A DNA stretch of 64,000 nucleotides, taken from contig NC_084725.1 in NCBI RefSeq assembly GCF_033807575.1, positions 717,001 to 781,000 of the forward strand. The letters run 5' to 3'. Shown here one piece after another: positions 53,736-64,000 of this stretch. Each line of letters begins with the position of its first letter. Within the stretch, counting starts at the first letter, position 1. Origin of the DNA: Cydia pomonella. Taxonomy: Eukaryota; Arthropoda; Insecta; Lepidoptera; Tortricidae. Below the pieces are notes generated by a model that saw nothing but the letters and a program-made list of their open reading frames with translations, searched no databases and had not been told where the DNA came from. The translations under genes and the position numbers were made by a program.

Positions 53736-56700
53736 CGTGTGTGTGTGTCTACGAACATCACGCTTTAACTGGCATTTCTTACTTTTGTTCCTATTGCCTT
53801 AATGCAATGAATTTCATACAGAGATTTGATCCTCAAAACAAACTGGATCGACTTATATGCATCTGAATGTACCATTAAGAGGGAAGAATAGCTTTCCGAA
53901 TTTAACGAAATAACGGTAATTCTTCTATGGAATTCTATTCCGGGAGAAATTCGTTTTCCACTATATAAATCTTAACAAATCACTTTGATTTTGATGCCAA
54001 TCGCTTCAGCATAATATATTTCAGGTTTATAGGTAAAAAAAATGTTTTGCAAATGTTGAAAAAAAAAGAAATCCTATAAACCTAGTTTTCCATTATGTCA
54101 ATAATAAAGAGTCTAAGGAGAATGGAAAATATGTAGAAGTGGAAAAACGTTTTCTCTTTATTATGGACGATCACGTCGTATACTTCTATCTTAATTAAAA
54201 CTTGCTGTCATGTCTAGACATGATTAAAAAACATTTTTGAAAAGATGATAAATATTAGATAGATTAATCGAATGAAACAAAATTAAGACTATTTATAAAA
54301 AAAATTAAGATCTAAGATGTAAGACTCAATCGAATTTATAATGATATACCTACGACTACGAGTAACACAAATGAGAATGTTTCATAAGTACCTACGGCCC
54401 GATTCGAATAATGATTAAGACACGTTTAAAATCTTGGTCAAAAAGTTAACGGAGACATTCGTTAACGCTTCGATTACCTACTGTACTTAAATACTAAGAT
54501 GAAACAGTCGCACGCTGCACTCCTTGCACTTAGTTCCAAAACTGCCGATTACTGCATTAGTGCACCCTACAGGTTAAACACAGCATTACAATTACAATGC
54601 GTTTGTGCAACAGGCGTTGCGGTGGGGGCCTTTGTCGACGTCTTGAAGATAATCCGTCATTACTTAAAGGGTAGTGATGGGTATTACGGGAGAAGTATCG
54701 ATAATTTCAAAGTGTTCTTTTTTGTGATAGTTGTCAAGAAAAACGATTTCAAAATGTAAAAAAATATGTATTTGTTAATATTATTAAATAATGTTTCCTT
54801 TTTTATTGTGTGATTATGTATTTATTACTTAAATAATGTAATTGTCCTAGTTAGTATAGAAGAAAATGCTAAATTAATCATTTTAAAACAAAGTGGAACA
54901 AAAGGTCATACGTGGAATGAAGAAACGAACATTTATTTATTTATTCTATTGATTTAAATATGAAACAAACTGTCATACACAAATTATTGCTAGTTTCTTC
55001 TTGTAATCTAGATCTATAGTTTGCATTTTTTTAAAAAATAATAGGTTTATTGATAATAATGTATTATTTTACTAATATACATCATAATTATATTACTTCA
55101 CTGCGTTCGAAATAACATAACTGATTCATCAACCAGACACAATATAGTTGAAGAGCCACAAGCATCGCATTGCTAATTAAATTCCGTCGAAAACGTTTAA
55201 CTAATAAGGCGCTAAACGTTGTTTCGGCAACACTGCAACAATGATTATGAAAAAATTACAAGTACAGTTAATGTTACCTTTACTTGTAGTTATTACTGTC
55301 TAAATTTGTAACATTTCAATAAAAACCTGCCTTCACTAAAAGCCAGGACCTAGCATAGCGTTCAACGATGACTAAGTGTTCCAGTTTAATGAGTACGACT
55401 CACAAACACCAATTAAAAAAATTCTTTGTTAAAAAACTGGCCAAATGCGTGCGCTTGTTTAGCACTATCGGTACACTACAAAACCTTAAAAAACTAAACG
55501 TTAAAATCAACTTGCTATGTTTCAAATAATCATCTTAAATTGCAGGAGAAAATGTTAACATTTGTTACAATGTTAACACCTAGCCGCAAAATTTCATCGA
55601 TTATCGATATAAAATCTATCGACACCGCAACCCATAAATCAAACACTAGATTGATGGTATTATGTCAACATGCACAATCACAATGCACTATTTTTGCATG
55701 ATAAACCAAATGGATGTCAATTACTGAATAAAACATCAAGTCTAATAAGCAGATGGTTTCCATTGGTATGTGAGAACCGTCTTCGATGGTTGGCAGTAAT
55801 TTGTCATTGCCAAATATAAGGAAGTAGAAATGTATGGAAATGCGGAGGATTAGGATCATTTGCATGTTCTAGTGGGTATTTTCATGGGAACTGCGACGTT
55901 TTGTTAATGATAGTAGATAACGGAAGCTTTGGAAATTGTAATAAATGATGTAGTTGGTGAAGTATGAAATTTGTTGCATGGAAGATTTTAAGAAATAAAA
56001 TTTCTGTTAGTATGCTTTTAGAGAATTGATATTATATATGGAAATGTCTTATTCAAGCGACATATTTTATACAAACAAGAATGAAGGCAAAGTATCTTAG
56101 ATCGTGTTTCATAATAGATAGATAAAGGATTTTTAAAGATTCTTGGGATTTTACTAAACCAACAGACAAACAAACAAGCTCCTAAAAACTAAGGTGACGG
56201 AAATTAGGACAAATTTCGAAACCTTCAAGTCAAGGTTTAACATATCGACACAGCCTATTTACCAACTGAAACTGACTGAAATGCACGCCGACGAATCAAA
56301 TCTAGACAAGTTACCACCTAAATGAGCATAGACAAATAACTTATAAATATACTCGTTTCTTAAAATAAATACTGTATTTTACTGACAACAGCTCTCGAGA
56401 CATTCATCAATTTCTTATTTACCTTCTAACACAATTCAATACCACCCAAAATCTCAATATGAATACAATCAATACACCCAATACTTCACCACATCACATC
56501 TACAATACTAAAGAGTTTAAGAAAAAAAAAATGAAAGAAAAAAATGGTAACAAGAAGTACTTAAACCCTTTCGCGCCCCCAACAATAGATCAATACTCCA
56601 TAATCCTATAATAGGCTAAGGGGTAGCAACCCCAGACGGACGGACAGACAAAACATCTATTGAGGATCGAAGGGTAGCGAATCCGATAAAGCAGCTGGTG

Positions 56701-57936
56701 AAATTGAAACAATCAATGGTAGTACACGTATTGAAGTAAAAAATGGTAAGGAATTTGATATTTTTGAAGAAATTAAATCTGGTGCTAAAACTTAAATACT
56801 AGAGTTGAGAACCGGCAATTAATGGCAATATAATAAAATCTATAAAATTTTATATTACAATTGCCTTACCATTATTATATATGATTATAAGACCTTTTTA
56901 TATTTTTAACATTAATATTAATACCTAGCATAATTAAGATTTAAGACTATTGCTGTTTCCTATCCTATCTGTTACAATCATGGATTCAATAAATTAATTA
57001 ATTATGAATGAATTATGAAATATAGGTATTGTGGAATAAAATACCACTTGCCACACACTTTGCAGCTAATAAGGAAAAAATATAAATCACGGAACAATTT
57101 GTAGTAAATAATGTAAACAATTAAGAAAATACTACATTTAAAAAAAAAACACTAAAAATAAGTAATATCAACAAAAACGAAACGAGGGAAAATATTTCAT
57201 AAACGTATGTATCACCACGTTGAATAATACTCTCCATCAGATAAAGTCGGAAAATCGAATAATATAAACGCAAAAGAAAATAACCAACCACCCACAGACG
57301 CCCACGCAGGCCCACGCCCACGGAGGTCTTTTAGAATAAGTTAGTAGTTTATTTATATATTATTGTTTTGAAAAGAAAATTAACACAAATCAATATGGTA
57401 AAAGAAAAAGCAGAAAAACCAGAAACGATTAACATTAAAATGACGGTCTGACAGGAACCGGGTTGTCAATCACTGCGACTCGTGGTCACCGCAAAAAATA
57501 TCCAGTTTCATAGCAAAATCGATCTATAGATCTTTATCGGGCGCACGCGTCGATCGGCTATTGTGATCGATACAGTTATGATTGTCGCAAGCCCTTTGAT
57601 GAAATTTAATATTTGTGAAAGGGTTACGTGCCGATTATTAAAAAGAGCAATTGTGTTATTGTTACCCTAATCGTTTGATTGGGAATTGGCTTGATGAAAA
57701 TCTGACAAGGGTTGGCTTTGGGTCATTGGTTTGACCGGTATTGTCAATCAATTACAATAGCAAATATTCACAAAAGAACCTAAAATGGTCTTAAAAATAT
57801 TGTTCGTAAAATGCCGATTTCAAAACCAACCGTCAATACCAATAATGTTATGAAGACTAAAGTTAGTTCTAATTACTAATTCAGCAAAATGACGGTTACT
57901 ATATAACGGTAGATCACAAACAATACTGTTAATTTA
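53736..57936. other. 4.2 kb with no gene seen
   Basis: Strongly AT-rich. At 54395-54440 there is a truncated MITE A start (GGCCCGATTCGAATAATGAT). An 86-codon frame at 54499-54759 and a 66-codon minus frame at 55665-55865 show no recognisable domain. No splice-bounded exon could be supported. Confidence 0.4.
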
Positions 57937-58353
57937 ATGCGGACATCCTCATCCCCACGTTCTCACAGTTTTTTTTTAATTACGACCAAGCAGATGTTTT
58001 GTTCCTTAAAAAATAAAGCACCCGGAATCGAGATCCTTACAAAACTACTTCTAAATATTCATCAAACAATGAACGATGACTGGCGCATCAGAACTGGATT
58101 TAATTTAGATAAAAAACTGCGGGGACAGTATTTCCAAATTTAATTATTCACCTTGCACAAAAGGCAAAAAAGCTCACACGATTCCAAAAGCATCACTAAT
58201 GACACTGACAATACCCGTGCAATTATTCCTATAGAAAAAAAACCTGACCCTAACCGTTCTAAAGAAATTAAAAATTCCACTGTCTCTAAAATAAAGCTCA
58301 AAGTAAACACACATACTCCAGAAGACCGTCTTGAACTTTTATATGCAAAATAG
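57937..58353 (+). pseudogene. unrecognised open frame broken by one stop
   Basis: Two frames of 68 and 66 codons (57937-58143 and 58153-58353) are in the same phase, separated only by one TAA and a few codons. The first includes NKAPGIEILTKLLLNIHQTM; the second is very basic and polar (KSSHDSKSITNDTDNTRA, EKKPDPNRSKEIKNSTVSK). The composition resembles the disordered part of a nucleic-acid-binding protein, such as a retroelement ORF1. I recognise no domain, so this is inference. Chance is also possible. Confidence 0.3.
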
Positions 58354-58494
58354 TACGCAAATTTTAAAAGGACTTAAACTGGATATGCAAATATTCGTGC
58401 GAAGTTAAAAGTAAAAAACAAATAGCGAAAAAACCGCTTGTATGAGAGAGTGATAAACATAAAAACAATTTTGGCATTGTCTCTTATGCATATA

Positions 58495-58545
58495 TTAAGA
58501 CGCGGACCCAGGATAGTTCCTTGCGGAACTCCTTTCTCACAGAGC
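58495..58545 (-). pseudogene. LINE reverse transcriptase motif remnant
   Basis: The minus strand encodes KGVPQGTILGPRL, the motif B block seen at 43370-43400. The frame is not maintained far on either side, so only a short fragment of a CR1/Jockey-group LINE survives. Confidence 0.45.
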
Positions 58546-59011
58546 GTATGCAAATTTGTGTGCTTAATCTTTTATTTTAATACCTTCATATTATGGTGAA
58601 TCTATTCAGGTTTTTGTGGGGCATGAGGAAGAGAAAAGGCGAGTTAAAAAATTAACGATTTGATCGTATGCAAATGTGTCAGTTGCTGTCCTTAGTTCTA
58701 GTGTGGGAATCTTCCTGGGTTCCATCGAGTTTTTTTTTGAAGAACCGTTAGGGTTTTTTATCGTAATTAATTGGGTTGCATGTAGGTTTATCATTGCGAA
58801 CAGTCGGGGTACTTAAAGTGCACGTCGAGACATTTTCCGTTGCTTTAATTAACGGAGCATGTGTTTTAATAATAATTGTATTTTGGCATTTGATAAGGAT
58901 ACGGTGTGTTTATCTGTACTATTTGCAACGTTTTAGTAAACACACCTTGTTTAAGAAATGATGGTGTACGATATATCCATTTTATAAATAAAATCTGGAA
59001 TAAAAATATAT
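58546..59011. other. no gene seen
   Basis: AT-rich sequence with 60-codon frames lacking recognisable features. Confidence 0.35.
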
Positions 59012-59099
59012 TAACCGACTTCAAAAAAGGAGGAGGTCATCTTTGTTTGTTTTTTTTTCACTTCTCTATACGTAAAAACTTATTAAAAGTAGCTTCAAT

Positions 59100-59412
59100 A
59101 AACTAGCGGCTCTGTGAGCTATAGACCTCGCGTTAAGCTTAGAAAATTTCAAAGTGAAAAATACTTAGTTCGTCGAGTCGTTACCACACAGTGCCAGCGC
59201 CATAGATGCTATTGGCGCTTAAGTCCTTTATGCCAATTTCCGCATCTTCAAAAAAATCCAAAACAGGATCACCAAATAAAAATTTAATCATAGAATCTGG
59301 TCACATAATTTAACGAGAATTGGTTAAGAATTGCGACTAGTAGACGAGAACATACGAAAGCAAAATGCCCGAGCTAAAACAGAGACCTCCAGTAACGCTT
59401 CGGTCAATTAAA
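59100..59412 (+). repeat. dispersed repeat G, copy 1
   Basis: Landmarks: AGCTATAGACCTCGCG, GTCCTTTATGCCAATTTC, GAGAATTGGTTAAGAATTGC and TAACGCTTCGGTCAA. They repeat in order at 60512-60840. Confidence 0.75.
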
Positions 59413-60511
59413 GTGCCTGTTCTATGTTTAACACTCTCCGGTGATTTAGACTGGATCCCTGGTGGATTCTAAAGCTTTTATGTGCCATTTAATTATATAG
59501 TGGACCATTTTGATATATTTTTTTGGAAACTAAACCGACCTTTAATATGTGTCTCAATATACAATATACATTTACTTAATTTAACATAGATTAAAGTTGA
59601 TGTAAAGGAATGATAATAAAATCGTCAAACTCCATAAATAAATTAATTCATCGATACAAAATAAATATTGCATTGGTGTACTTCATTCGTAGTCCTAACG
59701 CCATCTACTAAGCGTAGGTGGAACTTGCTGGTTCAACGCAACTCGCCTAGATGGCGTTACCGGTCCGATGATCTATCGATCATACTGTAAGCGTTAGGAG
59801 CTTGATTGACATAAAGTGATTTATTCATGTATTAAAATATTGTTGATTTACATAAATAAAAAAATTCTCGTTCTTTACTTTAAGCATAAATTTTAATCTA
59901 AATATTAACTGCATTAAAGTACGGTTCTGTAATTTTAATTTAATAAATTAAATACCACGTTAGTTAATAAAATGAAATATAAAAAAGCTTGTAATAGACA
60001 TGCAGTAGTCATTTGTCCATATTTACATAAAATCAACAAAACTTTCAAGAGCAAACTTCGATCTAACAAAAAATATGAGCGTCGCAAGCGCACCTACACA
60101 GTCTACACACGCGTGCGTGTGCGTGTCAAGTTCACCCACACATAGACGGATGAAAAATGACTCCAGCCATGTGGTAGTTAGTTGTCGAGTATTTTGACGA
60201 ATTCCAAATAGAACTTGGTGTGCGTTAGTGTGGTTTGATCAGCACGGATAGAATGGTCGCATGTCGTGTCATGCGTCACTTTCGCACTTACATACTTGTT
60301 AGAACGAGACAGACATGGTGACAGTCGATAGAGGCGACTATCTTAGCCCTGCTGGTGGTTTACATTTATGTATTGATTTTGAATGTGTTTATACTTTAGG
60401 TGGTTGATGCTTTGCCAGATTTCCAAACCTGTTTTAAGTTTAGTACTGTAACAAAATTGTATTAAAACTTCATTAAGTTACCTAATCTTATTAACTGGTG
60501 GCTCTAACTAA

Positions 60512-60840
60512 CTAGTGGCTCTATGAGCTGTAGACCTCGCGATAAGATTGATAAGCTTAAAACATGTAAAGTCATAAAAATACATACTTCATTGACTCAT
60601 TATCACAGCGTACTCACAATGGTCGTAAGTGCCACTCAAGTTCTTTATGCCAATTTCTACCAGTTTGGACATTTTCCAAAACATGAGACGACAGAATAAA
60701 AACTAAATAACTACTGAGCCTGGTCACAAAATTTCACGAGAATCGGTTGAGAATTGCAACTTATAGAGGAGTACATCCGGACATACAAAAGCAGATTTCC
60801 CGAGTCAAAACGGAGACCTTCGCTAACGCTTCGGTCAAAA
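60512..60840 (+). repeat. dispersed repeat G, copy 2
   Basis: AGCTGTAGACCTCGCGATAA, GTTCTTTATGCCAATTTCTA, GAGAATCGGTTGAGAATTGC and CGCTAACGCTTCGGTCAA in the order of copy 1; moderately diverged. Confidence 0.75.
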
Positions 60841-62170
60841 AACAACATAGTTAAACAAAAATATTTATTATTTGAAATAAATAAATATTTAATAAGTCTT
60901 ACAATACAACAAATGTGATATAGGCTAGAAATCTTGAACCTTGAAATATACAAACTTACTTATTTCTTATGATTTATTCATAGATAGAGATTATTATTAG
61001 GCAGATAGAAATAGAGATCAGAATAAAAAATAACAATTTACACATTGGCGATATTTATACGCTTTATGACTTATAAATTTAAAAACAAACATAACCTGCA
61101 TTTTAGCGATACGACTTAATGTGAAAACATTCATAACATGTATTTTTGTTCAATCCTCTTTAATAAAGGACAATACTTTCTATTTACGAAAAAAAACATA
61201 ACTGTGCGCATTATAAATAAGTAAGAATTTTTCTCCGAAAGTACGTTTTTTGCTGTTCACCCCTAAACTACTACATACAGGCCAGTGATATCTTTTTTGC
61301 TATATTCGTTGTCTTAGTACAAAGACGTTTAACTGTACGTATAATTATTTCTGTCTTATTAAGCGTGCTGCCGATTTGTGTCTTTTTTATTATTATTATA
61401 TAAATATTGATTTTCCGATACACAAAAGCGTCAGAAGCACATTAACGTTCATTATTATATTGGCCGATAGTCGATATAATCCGACTGAATATTAAAAAAA
61501 AATATATGTGGTTTTTGAATCCCCGACTCAAAAAGGGGATCTTGGCCGCTATATGTGTGTGTGCCTGTCTGTGTGTCCGTTTATATCTTTAGATACAGAC
61601 AGTCAGTTAAGATCTTTTCATTATTATGCCGTATAAAGTACCCGATTAAAACCCCTAAGCTTAAATCTGCGGCATTATTTCTCATACTAATAACGAAGTC
61701 CCTATAAATAAATAAATATTAAAAACTCATCAAGCCCAACCATCACAACGCAAACCGTCTCACGCGCACCGCGCGGGAGGGGGGCAAACCTGATTTTCGG
61801 TCTATGCTGACCTTGTGGCGGGCACGTATTACATCACACTGTTTTATAATGCCCTAATTCATACCCCATGCCGTTCTAACATGAGCTTTAACTCTTAACA
61901 TCGTAGGTTTAATTTCTTTTGATATTTGATGGTGGATTATAGGTTTTTTTGGAAGTAAACGACCGACTCTGACGCATAGTCGCGAAGCTACCTACGTTCG
62001 GTTTTTCCGCATCTTTTCCGCGTTTGGAGTGTTGCTTGACTTTTCTATTGTTTGTTTTGGTTTTTTACGGGGTAGTGCGGTAGTCTGTTTGTCTTCAAAC
62101 TCAATTAGGTTTTGTTTGGACAGTTTAATTTTATTCCGTTGATTTAAGAATGATGAGTACTAAACTATTG
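60841..62170. other. no gene seen
   Basis: AT-rich sequence. Around 61510-61600, ATCCCCGACTCAAAAAGGGG with a TGTGTGTGCCTGTCTGTGTG run is the edge of a dispersed repeat. The GC-richer part at 61740-61800 has no recognised identity. Confidence 0.35.
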
Positions 62171-62174
62171 GGTA

Positions 62175-62286
62175 CAGTCACGGACTTTCAATTAAGAATC
62201 GTACAGGTTTCAAGATAATTTTAGTGTTAAAGGTCAAAAGAAAGGTAAACCCAAAATAGGTTAAATAATAAAGTCCGAGACTTAAA
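62175..62286. mobile_element. MITE with CAGTCACGGACTTT end
   Basis: TA then CAGTCACGGACTTTCAATTA; the right side TAATAAAGTCCGAGACTTA is roughly its inverse. The same terminal motif lies solo at 12872 (CAGTCACGGACTTTAATAGT), next to SINE A. Confidence 0.5.
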
Positions 62287-62390
62287 GTAAAAGTATAAAA
62301 AACACAACTGAATTAAGAACCTCCTCTTTTTAAAATTTCGAAGTCGGTTAATTAGCGCAATAGATATAATAGTAGTTTATGTGACTGCTA

Positions 62391-62487
62391 CATAATGAAA
62401 GAGGTTAAAATACGAGTGTGGGTTTATGAAACGAATGACATGAGTTTCATAAAACGATCACACGAGTATTTTAATGCCTAATTATGT
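62391..62487. mobile_element. hairpin of about 97 bp
   Basis: ACATAATGAAAGAGGTTAAA with ATACGAGTGTG pairs with CACACGAGTATTTTAATGCC and TAATTATGT. TTTATGAAAC/GTTTCATAAA forms the inner stem. Confidence 0.7.
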
Positions 62488-62600
62488 ACAGTTACATGCT
62501 TATACTGCTTTACCTACATCAATATCATTCACCACCTTCAACGAAACAAAGTAATTTTATACTTACAAACTAATTAAACGTCAAATGGTGGTAATAAAAT

Positions 62601-62866
62601 AATAAATAAATAAATATTATAGGACATTATTACACAAATTGACTAAGTCCCACAGTAAGCTCAATAAGGCTTGTGTTGAGGATACTTAGACATCGATATA
62701 TATAATATATAAAATATTTATAAATACTTAAATACATAGAAAACACCCATGACTCAGTAACAAATATCCATGCTCATCACACGAATAAATGCCCTTACCA
62801 GGATTTGAACCCAGGACCATCAGCTTCGTAGGCAGGGTCACTAGCCACTAGGCCAAACCGGTCGTC
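62601..62866 (-). mobile_element. tRNA-derived SINE, family A, near full length
   Basis: The inverse of 12895-13165 from TAGGACATTATTACACAAAT through CAAGGATTTGAACCC-like B-box (CCAGGATTTGAACCCAGGAC) to the head CACTAGGCCAAACCGGTCGT. Confidence 0.85.
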
Positions 62867-62879
62867 CAAATGCAAAAAT

Positions 62880-64000
62880 TTTTGCGCATCCGTTGTTTTT
62901 TTTTATTCAGAGACAAACTAGAGTCGGAGCCGACTGCCCTATCGTCCGATATCAAGTAAGATGAGAAATTTCTTCTTCTTTTAAAATATGGCGTCCATCA
63001 AATCTATGATGATTTTTCTAATGTCTAGTTTCGTAGTAAATTTTAAGTGTGCTCGTAAAGCATGACGTTGTTCGATAGTTGCTTTTAGTAAAGAGATAGC
63101 TGGACTTTACTAAAAGCCACGACGGATTGCAGGGTGTTGATTAAAACATGGCTAAACGCGTTTCAAGATTAGTTTTTCATTAGCTGCACACTTTCACGAT
63201 AGTTCACTGCATAATAAGCTATCAATATTACACTTTGAACGACATGAATGAGCACAACACAAAAAAATATTCTCGAAACGTCTTCGCCATTTTGATACTC
63301 AACAACTACCCCAGATGAGAACTTTATCTAAATTCTTTGTAACTGACACTTCATTTTGAATAAAACGTCATCTGGACTGATATTAGAATAGATGTCAAAT
63401 CAAATTTCTTGGTTTCTCAGAGGTGTTCTAAATTTGAATGTTATTAAGGTATCGGCTATCGATAAAGTTTAATATAGGCCGTTAGCTTATCGTTTCTGAA
63501 TATATTGTAGAGAGGATATGATATAGATGTAGATAAATAATATAAATATATTGTGAATAAGTAGCTACTTAATTTAATGCATGTCCTAAAACTTGCTTGC
63601 TTGTTTTAGGAAGAGTGTACATAAATTTAACGTGATCAACGTTTCGAAATTGGCAGTTAGAGACACACAAACGTCAATAGACAACAGTCATCTTCACGTG
63701 TTACGAACATAGAGTAAAAAACTTATTATAAAAACGACCAGCGATAGTAACCAATCGGTTAAGAGTGCGGCTATTGAACCAATGGTCTTGGGTTCATACC
63801 AAGCTCGTTTTCTCGGACTTGTAGATGTAGACGTAGTGCAGGGACGCCCGGAAATAGGTGGACTGTCAATCGCTTCAACTAGAGAACAAATCAAATACTT
63901 TTATGAAATATTTTTTGATTTGTTTTTTAAAGTAGTCGCACTGATATATATACCATATACATATAATTTACTATATATTTGGGACGGGTACCGCCGTGGC
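62880..64000. other. no gene; tRNA-like fragment at 63745-63815
   Basis: AT-rich sequence. AGTAACCAATCGGTTAAGAG and GGGTTCATACC are spaced like A and B boxes, but no acceptor or anticodon stem could be built, so it is probably a SINE head remnant. Nothing else is supported up to the window end. Confidence 0.4.

Larger units (their letters stand above)
59012..62352. repeat. inverted pair of TTAACCGACTTC ends, 3.3 kb apart
   Basis: TTAACCGACTTCAAAAAAGG then AGGAGGT at 59012-59038 is inverted near 62321-62352 (CCTCCTCTTTTT, GAAGTCGGTTAA). Inside are two direct copies of a repeat of about 320 bp. It could be one large non-autonomous element or two independent repeat ends. Confidence 0.45.

Noticed and set aside
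27364..64000. Search for the remaining C2H2 finger exons
   Set aside because: No plus-strand stretch with the linker and C-x2-C...H-x3-H pattern was found by eye; they probably lie beyond the window. A profile search of the neighbouring sequence would settle it.

Overview
The window looks like nuclear DNA of a lepidopteran insect (moth or butterfly). The inference rests on AT-rich sequence packed with short transposon remnants, tRNA-derived SINEs, RTE, R1-like and CR1/Jockey-group LINE pieces, many TA-flanked palindromic MITEs, and dispersed repeats (for example units beginning GTCGGTGGCAAACAAGC) of a kind I associate with that order. No bacterial, organellar or viral gene organisation is visible, and there is no CRISPR array, rRNA gene or convincing tRNA gene.

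One host gene can be supported. Three plus-strand exons at 13986-14066, 25795-25915 and 27221-27363 join in compatible phases (0, then 1) into one reading frame. The last exon ends inside a C2H2 zinc finger (YHCKMCPQ). The Ser/Gly-rich stretch and that finger start resemble rotund/squeeze (ZNF384-type) factors; this is from memory and unconfirmed. The remaining finger exons were not found and probably lie past 64000. The most unusual feature is that two of these exons have decayed extra copies beside them: two next to the first exon (14497-14776) and five next to the second (25939-26833, initially at 105-bp spacing).

Region by region: 1-1.1 kb is a satellite with a 143-146 bp period. 4.8-9.5 kb is a nest of related inverted repeats around an apparently intact two-exon DD36E Tc1/mariner transposase. 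11-25 kb is the first large intron of the zinc-finger gene, full of SINEs, MITEs, a chimeric tandem MITE array and a tandem duplication with an inserted MITE. 25-27.4 kb carries exons B and C and the exon-copy array. 27.6-43 kb is intergenic or intronic repeat sequence, including an RTE fragment and a possible 2.2 kb TIR element. 43.2-45.3 kb is a 5'-truncated LINE with an intact C-terminal reverse transcriptase and a 3' UTR of repeated hairpins. 46.7-50.0 kb is a 1090-codon open frame of an R4/Dong-like, restriction-enzyme-like-endonuclease retrotransposon, followed by a SINE with a clean target duplication. 50.6-64 kb is mostly featureless AT-rich DNA with MITEs, one SINE and a few unrecognised open frames.

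The transposase and the two retrotransposon proteins serve element mobility; the zinc-finger protein, if expressed, would be a nuclear DNA-binding factor. Nothing here forms an operon-like or multi-gene system.
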